Counted from the first letter of the stretch, positions 30,123-39,960 are shown. The stretch is DNA of 64,000 nt from Pseudomonas putida NBRC 14164 (GCF_000412675.1 NC_021505.1:5698501-5762500); one strand, 5' to 3'. Translations and numbers: made by a program. Notes: generated by a model not told the origin, from the letters alone.

Positions 30123-30677
30123 CTATAACGCCACATCGAGAAAGCCCGGCGCCTGGGCCAGGGCGAAGGGGCTGAAGATCGCCCAATTGCGTTCACGCGG
30201 GAAATGCCCCTGCACAAAACGTGCAGCGGCGCGCAGCAGTGGCTGGGGCGGCGAGAGCTGCAGGCTGTCCAGGTCAAAGTGCTGCAAGCCCAGTACCTCG
30301 TCCACCAGCAGGCCGACGAACAGGGCCTCGTGGTCCAGCACCAGCACCCGCCGTTGCTTGCCCGGGGCGGCGTGGCCCAGGCCGAAGAAGCTGCTCAGGT
30401 CCATCACCGGCAACAACCGGCCGCGCAGGTTGGCTACCCCGCACACCCATGGCTGCACACCGGGGACGCGGCTGCTGCGCGGTTCACGCAGCACCTCGGC
30501 CACCTCGCCCATGGGCGCGACAAACCACTGCCCGGCAATGCGAAAACCGATACCGCTCCACTGTTGCAGGCGGTTGTCTTGCGGCGGTTGGTCGGCGACC
30601 AGCAGGCGACAGCGCCGGTCAATGTCCAGCAACAGCTCGAAGGCGGTCAGCGACGCGCCTTGCGGGCGGGTGGTCAA
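30123..30677 (-). CDS. pilI: CheW-like adaptor PilI
   Basis: This 184-residue protein has a CheW domain ([39 protein letters not shown]). It couples PilJ to ChpA. The start is a TTG overlapping the pilH stop (TTGA), which is unusual but leaves good coupling. The product is cytoplasmic. Confidence 0.9.
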   Translation of the reverse strand: MTTRPQGASLTAFELLLDIDRRCRLLVADQPPQDNRLQQWSGIGFRIAGQWFVAPMGEVAEVLREPRSSRVPGVQPWVCGVANLRGRLLPVMDLSSFFGLGHAAPGKQRRVLVLDHEALFVGLLVDEVLGLQHFDLDSLQLSPPQPLLRAAARFVQGHFPRERNWAIFSPFALAQAPGFLDVAL

Positions 30678-31039
30678 GCGCCTAGCACTTCTTTGAGCTT
30701 GGCGATCAGGTCGTCTTCTTCCACGGGCTTGGTCACGAACCCCCTCGCGCCCTGGCGCTTTGCCCAGATGCGATCGGTTTCCTGGTCTTTGGTGGTAACG
30801 ACCAATACTGGAATGGCGCTGGTCTCGGGGTCCTTGCTCAGTTGCCGGGTCGCCTGGAAGCCGTTGAGAACAGGCATGACGATATCCATCAACACTGCAT
30901 CGGGCTTTGCCTGACGCGCCAGCGCCACGCCATCGGCACCGTTGCTGGCTTTGAGCACCTCATGACCGTGCTTTTCAAGCCATCCGGCCAATTTGTACAT
31001 CTCTGTCGGCGAGTCGTCGACAATCAGAACTCGGGCCAT
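30674..31039 (-). CDS. pilH: Response regulator PilH
   Basis: This 121-residue single-domain receiver has acidic pocket VDDSP, phospho-Asp in VLMDIVMPVLNG, a Thr switch in VVTTKD and Lys in VTKPV. In P. aeruginosa, PilH opposes or tunes PilG output to the retraction motor and cAMP. It lies 47 bp downstream of pilG and overlaps pilI by 4 bp. Confidence 0.93.
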   Translation of the reverse strand: MARVLIVDDSPTEMYKLAGWLEKHGHEVLKASNGADGVALARQAKPDAVLMDIVMPVLNGFQATRQLSKDPETSAIPVLVVTTKDQETDRIWAKRQGARGFVTKPVEEDDLIAKLKEVLGA

Positions 31040-31086
31040 GCTGTTTCCCCATCAGGAAAGTAAGGCCGTGCCATGGCGGGGCGCGG

Positions 31087-31488
31087 TCAGGGTGCGTGTT
31101 GTGGAGGCGCGGTAAACCCGGGCACGTGGGCGCGGATCGCGTCGAGCAGCTCTTCCTTGCTGAACGGTTTGGTCAGGAACTGATCAGAGCCGACCACCCG
31201 GCCGCGGGCCTTGTCGAACAGGCCATCGCGCGACGACAGCAGGATCACCGGAGTGTCCTTGAAAGCACTGTTGTGCTTGATCACGGCGCAGGTCTGGTAG
31301 CCGTCCAGGCGCGGCATCAGCACATCAACGAAGATGATGCTGGGCTGGTGGTCGACGATCTTGGCCAGGGCATCGAAGCCGTCGCTGGCGGTGATCACCT
31401 CGCAGCCCGCTTCACCGAGCAGCATCTGCGCGGTGCGGCGGATCGTGCGGGAATCGTCGATCACCATCACCTTCAGGGGTTGTTCCAT
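31087..31488 (-). CDS. pilG: Response regulator PilG
   Basis: This 133-residue single-domain receiver has VIDDSRTIRR, phospho-Asp in IFVDVLMPRLDG, the switch LLSSRD and KPFSKEEL. In the known system PilG receives phosphate from ChpA and controls pilus extension and cAMP. It is first in the pilGHIJ-chpA-chpC operon. The 152-bp gap to the divergent gshB must hold both promoters; an AT-rich block near 31500-31530 (tagcatact) is a candidate for pilG, not resolved. Confidence 0.93.
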   Translation of the reverse strand: MEQPLKVMVIDDSRTIRRTAQMLLGEAGCEVITASDGFDALAKIVDHQPSIIFVDVLMPRLDGYQTCAVIKHNSAFKDTPVILLSSRDGLFDKARGRVVGSDQFLTKPFSKEELLDAIRAHVPGFTAPPQHAP

Positions 31489-31640
31489 AGACGCCTACCA
31501 ATGGAAATTAGCTGCACTTTTAGCATACTCCGGGTGGCCATTCCATCTGCGCCGCCCCTTGACCGGCGGCGTTCGCGGCGCCACCCTGAGCCACTTTTCT
31601 TTCGCCATCGCGGCCACCTGCCGCCAAGAGGAACCACCCC

Positions 31641-32594
31641 ATGAGCGTTCGCCTCGGCATTGTCATGGACCCCATCGCGTCCATCTCCTACAAGAAGGAC
31701 AGTTCGCTGGCCATGCTGCTGGCCGCCCAGGCACGCGGCTGGAGCCTGTTCTACATGGAACAGCAAGACCTGTACCAGGGCGAAAGCAAGGCCCGCGCCC
31801 GCATGCGCCCGCTGAAGGTGTTTGCCGACCCGGCGCACTGGTTCGAGCTGGGCGAGGAGCAAGACACCCCACTGGCCGAGCTGGACGTGATCCTGATGCG
31901 CAAGGATCCACCCTTCGACATGGAGTTCGTCTACAGCACCTACCTGCTGGAGCAGGCCGAGAATGATGGCGTGCTGGTGGTCAACCGCCCGCAGAGCCTG
32001 CGCGACTGCAACGAAAAGATGTTCGCCACGCTGTTCCCGCAGTGCACCACCCCAACCCTGGTCAGCCGCCGCCCGGACATCATTCGCGAATTCGCGGCCA
32101 AGCATGTTGACGTGATCCTCAAGCCGCTGGATGGCATGGGCGGTACGTCGATCTTCCGTCACCGCGCTGGCGACCCCAACCTGTCGGTGATCCTCGAAAC
32201 CCTGACCGCACTGGGCACCCAGCAGATCATGGCCCAGGCTTACCTGCCAGCGATCAAGGACGGCGACAAACGCATCCTGATGATCGACGGCGAGCCAGTG
32301 GACTACTGCCTGGCGCGTATTCCGGCCAGCGGCGAAACCCGTGGCAACCTGGCCGCTGGCGGGCGTGGCGAAGCGCGCCCGCTGACCGAGCGCGACCGCT
32401 GGATTGCCGCCCAGGTCGGCCCGACCCTGCGCGAGAAGGGCCTGTTGTTCGTGGGCCTGGACGTGATCGGCGACTACCTCACCGAAATCAACGTCACCAG
32501 CCCCACCTGCATCCGCGAGATCGATGCTGCCTACAACACCGATATCGGTGGCAAATTGATGGATGCCATTGATCGCCAGCTCAAGGCGCGCTGA
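31641..32594 (+). CDS. gshB: Glutathione synthetase
   Basis: This 317-residue ATP-grasp enzyme joins gamma-glutamylcysteine and glycine. It starts SVRLGIVMDPIASISYKKDSS and has the motifs LMRKDPPFDMEFVYSTYLLE, VILKPLDGMGGTSIFR and INVTSPTCIREID, all GshB-specific. The ATG at 31641 has GAGG upstream. The order pilG-gshB-tonB is conserved in Pseudomonas. It is cytoplasmic. Confidence 0.96.
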   Translation: MSVRLGIVMDPIASISYKKDSSLAMLLAAQARGWSLFYMEQQDLYQGESKARARMRPLKVFADPAHWFELGEEQDTPLAELDVILMRKDPPFDMEFVYSTYLLEQAENDGVLVVNRPQSLRDCNEKMFATLFPQCTTPTLVSRRPDIIREFAAKHVDVILKPLDGMGGTSIFRHRAGDPNLSVILETLTALGTQQIMAQAYLPAIKDGDKRILMIDGEPVDYCLARIPASGETRGNLAAGGRGEARPLTERDRWIAAQVGPTLREKGLLFVGLDVIGDYLTEINVTSPTCIREIDAAYNTDIGGKLMDAIDRQLKAR

Positions 32595-32685
32595 CAGCCA
32601 ACGCGAAGCAAAGCCGCAGAGTGGGGTATGATGCCGGTCCTATTCGACTGAGCTGCTGCCCCGCCCAGCAGTTGCTGGATACCTG

Positions 32686-33591
32686 ATGACGCTGCCCGCT
32701 GACATCCCCTCCGACCTGCTGCCGCCCCGTGTTCGCCCCGTGGACCGGCTCGGCTTTACCCTGTTCCTGGCTGCCCTGGTGCACCTGGCGCTGATTCTTG
32801 GCGTCGGCTTCACCGTGGTCAAGCCTGCCGAAATCCGCCACACCATGGACATCACCCTGGCCACCTTCAAGAGCGAGAAAGCGCCCGAGAAGGCCGATTT
32901 CCAGGCTCAGGACAACCAGCAGGGCAGCGGCACACTGGACAAGAAAGCGGTGCCCACCACCACCGAACTGGCGCCGTTCCAGGACAGCAAGATCAACAAG
33001 ATCACCCCGCCACCCGCCGCCAGGCCCGAGGTGGTACCACCCCCTACCCCACAAAAGTCGGCAGTAGTGACGACTGCGCCCAAGCCGCAGAAGGTCGAAC
33101 CCAAGCCCAAGGAAAGCAAGGCCCAGCCCAAGCCGGCGGCGCCAGCGCCCGACTTCGACAGCTCGCAGCTGTCCAGCCAGATCGCTAGCCTGGAGGCGGA
33201 GCTGTCCAACGAGCAGCAGATGTACGCCAAGCGCCCGCGCATCCATCGCCTGAATGCCGCCTCGACCATGCGCGACAAGGGCGCCTGGTACAAGGAAGAG
33301 TGGCGCAAGAAGGTCGAGCGGGTGGGCAACCTGAACTACCCAGACGAAGCGCGTCGGCAACAGATTTACGGCAACTTGCGGATGATGGTGTCGATCAACC
33401 GCGACGGTTCGCTGTACGAAGTGCTGGTACTGGAATCGTCCGGGCAGCAGGTGCTGGACCAGGCGGCGCAACGCATCGTGCGGCTGGCAGCGCCGTTTGC
33501 ACCGTTTACCGGGGATCTGGCCGAGTTTGACCGGCTGGAGATCATCCGCACCTGGCGCTTTGCCCGTGGGGACCGTTTGTCCAGCAACTGA
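32686..33591 (+). CDS. tonB: Energy transducer TonB (TonB3-like)
   Basis: This 301-residue protein has one N-terminal membrane helix (LGFTLFLAALVHLALILGVGF), then a long Pro/Lys-rich periplasmic stretch (PPPAARPEVVPPP, KPQKVEPKPKESKAQPKPAAP) and a C-terminal TonB domain (GNLNYPDEARRQQIYGNLRMMVSINRDGS). It lies next to gshB and the pil cluster, the position of tonB3 in P. aeruginosa, where it matters for twitching rather than iron uptake. No exbBD lies nearby. Whether it serves pili here is inference. Confidence 0.9.
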   Translation: MTLPADIPSDLLPPRVRPVDRLGFTLFLAALVHLALILGVGFTVVKPAEIRHTMDITLATFKSEKAPEKADFQAQDNQQGSGTLDKKAVPTTTELAPFQDSKINKITPPPAARPEVVPPPTPQKSAVVTTAPKPQKVEPKPKESKAQPKPAAPAPDFDSSQLSSQIASLEAELSNEQQMYAKRPRIHRLNAASTMRDKGAWYKEEWRKKVERVGNLNYPDEARRQQIYGNLRMMVSINRDGSLYEVLVLESSGQQVLDQAAQRIVRLAAPFAPFTGDLAEFDRLEIIRTWRFARGDRLSSN

Positions 33592-33606
33592 TTTACTGCC
33601 TGTAGT

Positions 33607-33706
33607 GGCCCATTCGCGGGCACGCCCGCTCCCACAGGATCTTCATTGAATCTGAAGCCTGCGGGGTACCTGTTGGAGCGGGCATGCCCGCGAAGAGGCC
33701 CCTACA
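33607..33706. repeat. Inverted REP pair, CGGGCACGCCCG / CGGGCATGCCCG type
   Basis: attcgcgggcacgcccgctc then ccacagg faces cctgttggagcgggcatgcc then cgcgaagaggcc. The right arm has gttggag instead of gtgggag, one mismatch to the IS110 right guide. Confidence 0.88.
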
Positions 33707-33760
33707 ATCGACACAAATCCGCACCTTGTCAGCCTCGCCGCCTGGCGCCACACTATCCCC

Positions 33761-34330
33761 ATGAAAACCCTCGCCCCGAGCTACCTCAAGCACCAGTTCC
33801 TGATCGCCATGCCGCACATGGCCGATCCGAACTTCGCCCAGACCCTCACGTACATTGTCGAGCACAATGAACATGGCGCCATGGGCCTGGTGGTCAACCG
33901 GCCGCAGGAACTGAGCCTGGCCGATATCCTCGAGCAGCTGCGCCCGGACGAAACGCCGCCGGCCAGCACCTTGCAGGTGCCGATCTACCAGGGTGGCCCA
34001 GTACAGACCGACCGCGGCTTCGTGCTGCACAGCAGCGAATGCAGCTTCCAGGCCACCGTGGCCCTCGAAGGCCTGTCGCTGACCACATCGCAGGATGTGC
34101 TGCTGGCCATCGCCGCCGGGGTGGGCCCGAAACAGAGCCTGATCACACTCGGTTATGCCGGCTGGGAAGCGGGCCAACTGGAGGCGGAGCTGGCCGACAA
34201 CGCCTGGCTCAACTGCCCGTTCGACCCGGAAATCATCTTTGACCGGGCCAGCGACCTGCGCCTGGAAGCAGCGGCCGCCAGCCTGGGCATCAACCTGCAC
34301 CTGCTGACCAGCCAGGCGGGCCACGCCTGA
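33761..34330 (+). CDS. yqgE: UPF0301/YqgE protein
   Basis: This 189-residue protein of the YqgE/DUF179 family has signature segments APSYLKHQFLIAMPHMADPNF, HNEHGAMGLVVNRP, GGPVQTDRGFVLH and the C-terminal GYAGWEAGQLEAEL. Its molecular role is not known. It is next to and overlaps yqgF by one base (the last A of TGA is the first of ATG), a nearly universal gene pair in proteobacteria, which suggests translational coupling. Confidence 0.94.
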   Translation: MKTLAPSYLKHQFLIAMPHMADPNFAQTLTYIVEHNEHGAMGLVVNRPQELSLADILEQLRPDETPPASTLQVPIYQGGPVQTDRGFVLHSSECSFQATVALEGLSLTTSQDVLLAIAAGVGPKQSLITLGYAGWEAGQLEAELADNAWLNCPFDPEIIFDRASDLRLEAAAASLGINLHLLTSQAGHA

Positions 34331-34755
34331 TGGCCGAACTACGCCTCTTGCTGGGTTTCGACTACGGCAGCAAACAGATCGGCGTGGCCGTCGGCCAGGT
34401 GATCACCGGGCAGGCACGCGAGCTGTGCACCCTGAAGGCGCAGAACGGCGTGCCGGACTGGGCCCAGGTGGAAAAGCTCATCAATGAGTGGAAACCCGAT
34501 GCCATTGTCGTCGGCCTGCCGTTGAACATGGACGGCACGGCCAGCGAGATGAGCGCCCGCGCCGAAAAGTTCGCCCGCCGCCTGAACGGCCGCTTCAACC
34601 TGCCCGTGCATACCCACGACGAACGCCTGACCACCTTCGAGGCCAAGGGCGAGCGCATGGCCCGTGGCGGCCAGCGCGGCAGCTACCGCGAAAACCCGGT
34701 CGATGCCATCGCCGCCGCCCTGTTGCTGCAAGGCTGGCTGGAGGCCAATACCTGA
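34330..34755 (+). CDS. ruvX: Holliday junction resolvase-like RuvX/YqgF
   Basis: This 141-residue RNase H-fold nuclease family protein has [16 protein letters not shown] (first catalytic Asp), [11 protein letters not shown], and the last motif [10 protein letters not shown] plus [10 protein letters not shown]. The E. coli homologue is linked to pre-16S rRNA 5'-end maturation. Its start overlaps the stop of yqgE. It is cytoplasmic. Confidence 0.94.
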   Translation: MAELRLLLGFDYGSKQIGVAVGQVITGQARELCTLKAQNGVPDWAQVEKLINEWKPDAIVVGLPLNMDGTASEMSARAEKFARRLNGRFNLPVHTHDERLTTFEAKGERMARGGQRGSYRENPVDAIAAALLLQGWLEANT

Positions 34756-34804
34756 TCATCTTTGCCGCCGGGCCCGCCCGGCGCACCCTTCCGAGGAGCC
34801 CGCA

Positions 34805-35323
34805 ATGAGCCTACCCAATCCCGCCGACCTGATTCGGCAGATGGCTGTCGACCTTCGTGCCCACCTGGCGCGCCGGGCAATCACCGAGCCCCGTTACATC
34901 GGTATCCGCACCGGCGGTGTATGGGTTGCCCAGGCCCTGCAGGAAGCCATGGGCGACAGCAGCCCCATGGGCACCCTGGACGTCTCGTTCTACCGCGACG
35001 ACTTCAGCCAGAACGGCCTGCACCCGCAAGTTCGCCCGTCCGAGCTGCCTTTCGAGGTCGAGGGCCAGCACCTGGTGCTGGTGGATGACGTACTGATGAG
35101 CGGTCGCACCATCCGCGCGGCGCTCAACGAACTGTTCGATTACGGCCGCCCGGCCAGCGTCACCCTGGTCTGCCTGCTGGACCTGGATGCCGGCGAATTG
35201 CCGATCCGTCCGAATGTGCTCGGTGCCACCCTGTCGCTGGCCGCCCATGAACGGGTAAAATTGACCGGACCCGCACCGCTCGCCCTCGAGCGCCAGGACC
35301 TCGCCTCCGCTTCCGCCCTTTAA
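34805..35323 (+). CDS. pyrR: PyrR family pyrimidine regulator / uracil phosphoribosyltransferase
   Basis: This 172-residue phosphoribosyltransferase-fold protein has [15 protein letters not shown] and the PRPP loop [18 protein letters not shown]. In Bacillus PyrR binds RNA to attenuate pyr genes; in Pseudomonas the homologue heads pyrRBC'. No clear attenuator was identified before it, so the role (UPRTase activity or regulation) is uncertain. It lies 12 bp upstream of pyrB. Confidence 0.94.
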   Translation: MSLPNPADLIRQMAVDLRAHLARRAITEPRYIGIRTGGVWVAQALQEAMGDSSPMGTLDVSFYRDDFSQNGLHPQVRPSELPFEVEGQHLVLVDDVLMSGRTIRAALNELFDYGRPASVTLVCLLDLDAGELPIRPNVLGATLSLAAHERVKLTGPAPLALERQDLASASAL

Positions 35324-35335
35324 GAGTCCCCCGCG

Positions 35336-36340
35336 ATGACGCCAATCGACGCCAAGCGCCCGCTGCAGCTCAATGATCAGGGCCAGCTGCGCCACTTCCT
35401 CTCGCTCGACGGTTTGCCCCGCGAACTGCTCACCGAGATCCTCGACACCGCCGACTCCTTCCTGGAAGTCGGTGCCCGGGCCGTGAAGAAAGTCCCGTTG
35501 CTGCGCGGCAAGACCGTGTGCAACGTGTTCTTCGAGAACTCGACCCGTACCCGCACCACCTTCGAACTGGCGGCCCAGCGCCTGTCGGCCGACGTGATCA
35601 GCCTGAACGTGTCGACCTCCTCGACCAGCAAGGGCGAGACCCTGTTCGACACCCTGCGCAACCTCGAAGCCATGGCGGCCGACATGTTTGTGGTACGCCA
35701 TTCCGACTCCGGCGCGGCGCACTTCATCGCCGAGCACGTGTGCCCGGACGTCGCCGTGATCAACGGTGGTGACGGCCGCCACGCGCACCCGACCCAGGGC
35801 ATGCTCGACATGCTCACCATTCGCCGCCACAAGGGCAGCTTCGAGAACCTCTCGGTAGCCATCGTCGGCGACATCCTGCACTCGCGCGTGGCCCGCTCCG
35901 ACATGCTGGCGCTCAAAGCGCTGGGCTGCCCGGACATCCGGGTGATCGGCCCGAAAACCCTGATCCCGATCGGCATCGAGCAGTACGGCGTAAAGGTCTA
36001 CACCGACCTCGCCGAAGGCCTGAAGGATGTCGACGTGGTGATCATGCTGCGCCTGCAACGCGAGCGCATGGCCGGCGGCCTGCTGCCCAGCGAGGGCGAG
36101 TTCTACCGCCTGTTCGGCCTGACCACCGCGCGCCTGGCCTGCGCCAAGCCTGACGCCATCGTCATGCACCCGGGCCCGATCAACCGTGGTGTGGAAATCG
36201 AGTCGGCGGTGGCCGACGGCAAGCACTCGGTGATCCTCAACCAGGTCACCTACGGCATCGCCGTGCGCATGGCCGTGCTGTCCATGGCCATGAGCGGGCA
36301 GAACGCGCAACGTCAATTCGACCAGGAGAACGCCCAGTGA
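35336..36340 (+). CDS. pyrB: Aspartate carbamoyltransferase catalytic subunit
   Basis: This 334-residue ATCase makes carbamoyl-aspartate, the committed step of pyrimidine synthesis. The carbamoyl-phosphate motif is [15 protein letters not shown], with STSKGE nearby, [11 protein letters not shown] and the aspartate-domain [11 protein letters not shown]. It has an N-terminal extension relative to E. coli PyrB, as in the dodecameric Pseudomonas enzyme. It overlaps pyrC' by 4 bp (ATGA/GTGA style), matching a fixed 1:1 complex. Confidence 0.96.
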   Translation: MTPIDAKRPLQLNDQGQLRHFLSLDGLPRELLTEILDTADSFLEVGARAVKKVPLLRGKTVCNVFFENSTRTRTTFELAAQRLSADVISLNVSTSSTSKGETLFDTLRNLEAMAADMFVVRHSDSGAAHFIAEHVCPDVAVINGGDGRHAHPTQGMLDMLTIRRHKGSFENLSVAIVGDILHSRVARSDMLALKALGCPDIRVIGPKTLIPIGIEQYGVKVYTDLAEGLKDVDVVIMLRLQRERMAGGLLPSEGEFYRLFGLTTARLACAKPDAIVMHPGPINRGVEIESAVADGKHSVILNQVTYGIAVRMAVLSMAMSGQNAQRQFDQENAQ

Positions 36341-37608
36341 CCATCAGTATTCTTGGCGCCCGGGTCATCGATCCCAAAACCGGCCTGGACCAGGTCACCG
36401 ACCTGCACCTGGACGGTGGCCGCATTGCCGCCATCGGCGCCGCGCCAGCCGGCTTCAGCGCCAGCCGCACGATCCAGGCCGATGGCCTGGTTGCCGCACC
36501 GGGCCTGGTGGACCTGGGCGTGTCCCTGCGCGAGCCGGGTTACAGCCGCAAAGGCAACATCGCGAGTGAAACCCGCGCAGCCGTGGCCGGCGGTGTCACC
36601 AGCCTGTGCTGCCCGCCGCAGACCAGGCCGGTGCTGGACACCTCGGCGGTGGCCGAGCTGATCCTGGACCGCGCCCGTGAGGCTGCCAACAGCAAGGTGT
36701 ACCCGATCGGCGCCCTGACCAAAGGCCTTGAAGGCGAGCAACTGGCCGAGCTGGTGGCCCTGCGCGACACCGGTTGCGTGGCCTTCGGCAACGGCCTGAA
36801 ACAAATCCCCAACAACCGTACCCTGGCCCGCGCCCTGGAATACGCCGCCACCTTCGACCTGACCGTGGTGTTCCACTCCCAGGACCGCGACCTGGCCGAG
36901 GGCGGCCTGGCCCACGAAGGTGCCATGGCCAGTTTCCTCGGCCTGCCGGGCATCCCGGAAAGCGCCGAAACCGTGGCACTGGCGCGCAACCTGCTGCTGG
37001 TGGAACAAAGCGGCGTGCGTGCGCACTTCAGCCAGATCACCAGCGCCCGTGGCGCACAGCTGATTGCCCAGGCGCAGGAACTCGGCCTGCCGGTGACCGC
37101 CGATGTAGCGCTGTACCAGCTGATACTCACCGATGAGTCGCTGCGCGAGTTTTCCAGCCTGTACCACGTGCAGCCGCCGCTGCGCACTGCCAAAGACCGG
37201 GATGGCCTGCGCGCTGCGGTCAAATCGGGCGTGATCCAGGCGATTTCCAGCCACCACCAGCCCCATGAGCGCGACGCCAAGCTGGCCCCGTTCGGCGCCA
37301 CCGAGCCGGGTATCAGCAGCGTCGAGTTGCTGCTGCCACTGGCCATGACCCTGGTACAGGACGGCCTGCTCGACCTGCCGACCTTGCTCGCCCGCCTGAG
37401 CAGCGGCCCGGCTGCCGCCCTGCGCCTGCCGGCCGGTGAGCTGAAGGTGGGTGGTGCGGCCGACCTGGTACTGTTCGACCCGCAAGCCTCCACCGTTGCC
37501 GGCGAGCAGTGGTTCTCGCGTGGCGAGAACTGCCCGTTCATCGGCCACTGCCTGCCGGGTGCGGTGCGTTATACCTTGGTCGATGGCCACGTCTGCCACG
37601 AGGCCTGA
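36337..37608 (+). CDS. pyrC': Dihydroorotase-like protein PyrC' (non-catalytic)
   Basis: This 423-residue amidohydrolase-fold protein lacks the metal site. Where active dihydroorotases have HxH, it has [13 protein letters not shown], so both histidines are replaced. In Pseudomonas this inactive partner is known to be needed for assembly of the PyrB dodecamer. Downstream barrel segments ([20 protein letters not shown]-like, [13 protein letters not shown]) are retained. Its start overlaps pyrB. A real pyrC must be elsewhere in the genome. Confidence 0.93.
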   Translation: MTISILGARVIDPKTGLDQVTDLHLDGGRIAAIGAAPAGFSASRTIQADGLVAAPGLVDLGVSLREPGYSRKGNIASETRAAVAGGVTSLCCPPQTRPVLDTSAVAELILDRAREAANSKVYPIGALTKGLEGEQLAELVALRDTGCVAFGNGLKQIPNNRTLARALEYAATFDLTVVFHSQDRDLAEGGLAHEGAMASFLGLPGIPESAETVALARNLLLVEQSGVRAHFSQITSARGAQLIAQAQELGLPVTADVALYQLILTDESLREFSSLYHVQPPLRTAKDRDGLRAAVKSGVIQAISSHHQPHERDAKLAPFGATEPGISSVELLLPLAMTLVQDGLLDLPTLLARLSSGPAAALRLPAGELKVGGAADLVLFDPQASTVAGEQWFSRGENCPFIGHCLPGAVRYTLVDGHVCHEA

Positions 37609-37616
37609 GTAACCCT

Positions 37617-37714
37617 CACAGGCCTCATCGCCGGCAAGCCAGCTCCCACAGGAAATCACTGCCCTCAGGCCCTGTGATGACCTGTGGGAGCTGGCTTGCC
37701 GGCGATAAGGCCTG
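37617..37714. repeat. Inverted REP pair, GCCGGCAAGCCAG type
   Basis: ggcctcatcgccggcaagcc then agctcccacagg faces cctgtgggagctggcttgcc then ggcgataaggcc. Its core, CAAGCCAGCT, keeps the CTcccac half but not ATGCCCG, so the IS110 left guide would not match. Confidence 0.92.
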
Positions 37715-37745
37715 TGCAGGAGAGCACCAACCATTCATCCCCCAC

Positions 37746-37774
37746 GGTTGAAATCCTTCCCCCCACCCCCATAT
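37746..37774 (+). promoter_or_regulatory. Sigma32 heat-shock promoter of hslVU
   Basis: The -35 is GGTTGAAA (37746-37753). After 13 bp, the -10 is a perfect CCCCATAT (37767-37774). This agrees with the sigma32 consensus and with the known heat-shock control of hslVU. Confidence 0.87.
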
Positions 37775-37820
37775 GAGTCTGCATCAGGCACTTTCGCCCC
37801 GCTGCGTGGAGACTCTCCCC

Positions 37821-38351
37821 TTGACCACCATCGTTTCTGTCCGCCGTAACGGCAAAGTCGTCATGGGCGGCGACGGCCAGGTATCTCTCGGCAACACCGT
37901 GATGAAAGGCAACGCCAAGAAAGTGCGCCGCCTGTACCACGGCCAAGTCATCGCCGGCTTCGCGGGTGCCACCGCCGATGCCTTCACCCTGTTCGAGCGC
38001 TTCGAAGGCCAGCTGGAAAAACACCAGGGCCACCTGGTTCGCGCCGCCGTCGAGCTGGCCAAGGAATGGCGTACCGACCGTTCCCTGAGCCGCCTGGAAG
38101 CCATGCTGGCCGTGGCCAACAAGGATGCCTCGCTGATCATCACCGGCAACGGTGACGTGGTCGAACCCGAAGACGGCCTGATCGCTATGGGTTCCGGTGG
38201 TGCCTACGCCCAGGCCGCAGCCCGCGCCCTGCTGAACAAGACCGACCTTTCGGCCCGTGAAATCGCTGAAACTGCCCTGAACATCGCCGGCGACATCTGC
38301 GTGTTCACCAACCACAACCTGACCATCGAGGAGCAGGACCTGGCCGACTGA
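37821..38351 (+). CDS. hslV: ATP-dependent protease subunit HslV
   Basis: This 176-residue proteasome-like peptidase uses the N-terminal Thr as nucleophile after Met removal ([19 protein letters not shown]). The start is a TTG at 37821, chosen because it places the catalytic Thr second; an ATG at 37773 would add 16 residues and bury it. GGAG lies upstream. It forms a double hexamer capped by HslU. The promoter is of sigma32 type. Confidence 0.95.
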   Translation: MTTIVSVRRNGKVVMGGDGQVSLGNTVMKGNAKKVRRLYHGQVIAGFAGATADAFTLFERFEGQLEKHQGHLVRAAVELAKEWRTDRSLSRLEAMLAVANKDASLIITGNGDVVEPEDGLIAMGSGGAYAQAAARALLNKTDLSAREIAETALNIAGDICVFTNHNLTIEEQDLAD

Positions 38352-38427
38352 TTCAGTTGCTTTGGCGCCTCTTCCCGGTGAAGGGGCTTTTCCACGCTGA
38401 CTCACCTGCCCAAGGACCCTATTGATC

Positions 38428-39771
38428 ATGTCCATGACCCCCCGCGAGATCGTCCACGAACTCAACCGCCACATCATCGGCCAGGACGACGCCAAGCGCG
38501 CCGTGGCCATTGCCCTGCGCAACCGCTGGCGCCGGATGCAGCTGCCTGCCGAGCTGCGTGCCGAAGTGACCCCGAAGAACATCCTGATGATCGGCCCTAC
38601 CGGCGTCGGCAAGACCGAAATCGCCCGTCGCCTGGCCAAGCTGGCCAACGCGCCGTTCCTCAAGGTCGAAGCCACCAAGTTCACCGAAGTGGGCTACGTG
38701 GGCCGCGACGTCGAGTCGATCATCCGTGACCTGGCCGACGCCGCGCTGAAGATGCTGCGCGAGCAGGAGATCATCCGCGTGCGCCACCGCGCCGAGGACG
38801 CCGCTGAAGACCGTATCCTCGATGCCCTGCTGCCGCAGGCACGCGTCACCAGCTTCAGCGAAGAAGCCGCGCAGACCAGCAGCGATTCCAACACCCGCCA
38901 GCTGTTCCGCAAGCGCCTGCGTGAAGGCCAGCTGGACGACAAGGAAATCGAAATCGAAGTGGCCGATGCCGTGGGCGTCGAAATTGCCGCGCCGCCTGGC
39001 ATGGAAGAGATGACCAACCAGCTGCAGAGCCTGTTTGCCAACATGGGCAAAGGCAAGCGCAAGGCGCGCAAGCTGAAGGTGAAAGAAGCGCTGAAGATGG
39101 TTCGCGACGAAGAAGCGGGCCGCCTGGTCAACGAGGAAGAACTCAAGGCCAAGGCCCTGGAAGCGGTCGAGCAGCACGGCATCGTGTTCATCGACGAAAT
39201 CGACAAGGTTGCCAAGCGCGGCAACGTGGGCGGTGCCGATGTGTCCCGTGAAGGCGTGCAGCGCGACCTGCTGCCACTGATCGAAGGCTGCACCGTCAAC
39301 ACCAAGCTGGGCATGGTCAAGACCGACCACATCCTGTTCATCGCCTCGGGTGCGTTCCACCTGAGCAAGCCAAGCGACCTGGTACCCGAGCTGCAAGGCC
39401 GCCTGCCGATCCGTGTCGAGCTGAAGGCACTGACCCCTGAAGACTTCGAACGCATCCTGCAAGAGCCGCACGCGTCGCTGACCGAGCAGTACCAGGCCCT
39501 GCTGAAGACCGAAGGCCTGAACATCGAGTTCATCGGCGATGGCATCAAGCGCCTGGCCGAGATTGCCTACCAGGTAAACGAAAAGACCGAGAACATCGGT
39601 GCCCGCCGCCTGCACACCCTGCTTGAGCGTTTGCTCGAAGAGGTGTCGTTCAGCGCTGGCGACCTGGCCAGTGCCCATGACGAAACGCCAATCCAGATCG
39701 ACGCTGCGTATGTGAACAGCCACCTGGGTGAACTGGCGCAGAACGAAGACCTGTCGCGTTACATCCTGTAA
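38428..39771 (+). CDS. hslU: ATPase subunit HslU of the HslVU protease
   Basis: This 447-residue AAA+ unfoldase has the N-terminal [19 protein letters not shown], Walker A GPTGVGKT, Walker B VFIDEIDK, the intermediate I-domain (about residues 110-230) and the C-terminal sensor and HslV-binding tail ending LSRYIL. It unfolds proteins for HslV. The ATG at 38428 is the family start; an in-frame TTG at 38422 lies closer to the SD. It follows hslV by 76 bp, in an operon under the sigma32 promoter. Confidence 0.96.
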   Translation: MSMTPREIVHELNRHIIGQDDAKRAVAIALRNRWRRMQLPAELRAEVTPKNILMIGPTGVGKTEIARRLAKLANAPFLKVEATKFTEVGYVGRDVESIIRDLADAALKMLREQEIIRVRHRAEDAAEDRILDALLPQARVTSFSEEAAQTSSDSNTRQLFRKRLREGQLDDKEIEIEVADAVGVEIAAPPGMEEMTNQLQSLFANMGKGKRKARKLKVKEALKMVRDEEAGRLVNEEELKAKALEAVEQHGIVFIDEIDKVAKRGNVGGADVSREGVQRDLLPLIEGCTVNTKLGMVKTDHILFIASGAFHLSKPSDLVPELQGRLPIRVELKALTPEDFERILQEPHASLTEQYQALLKTEGLNIEFIGDGIKRLAEIAYQVNEKTENIGARRLHTLLERLLEEVSFSAGDLASAHDETPIQIDAAYVNSHLGELAQNEDLSRYIL

Positions 39772-39777
39772 GACCGC

Positions 39778-39902
39778 AGGGGGCCGCTTCGCGGCCCTTT
39801 CGCCGGCAAGCCGGCTCCCACAGGATTATCACAATCCTGAATGCTGTGGAGCACCTGTGGGAGCTGGCTTGCCGGCGATTGGGCTGCAAAGCAGCCCCCC
39901 TT
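39778..39902. repeat. hslU terminator fused to an inverted REP pair
   Basis: GGGCCGCttcGCGGCCC followed by TTT ends hslU. It continues into cgccggcaagccggctccca then cagg, facing cctgtgggagctggcttgcc then ggcgat, and a closing GGGCTGCaaaGCAGCCC hairpin. Confidence 0.87.
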
Positions 39903-39960
39903 GCGCAATCCCCAGAATGTCCCGAAGCTGTGCATCATCAGCTCCCGAGAGATTCCAGCC

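Noticed and set aside
23699-30696. Long + strand frames (620, 633 and 996 codons) opposite chpA and pilJ
   Set aside because: Shadows of the Chp genes. They are Gln/His/Arg-rich, lack ribosome sites, and run across two opposite genes and their junction.
37773-37820. ATG start for HslV at 37773
   Set aside because: It would put 16 residues before the catalytic Thr and would start inside the sigma32 -10 region; the TTG at 37821 gives the known mature N-terminus.
38352-38427. Terminator between hslV and hslU (gcctcttc / gaaggggc then TTTT)
   Set aside because: The stem has a mismatch and the genes act as one complex; at most a weak attenuator, so not listed.
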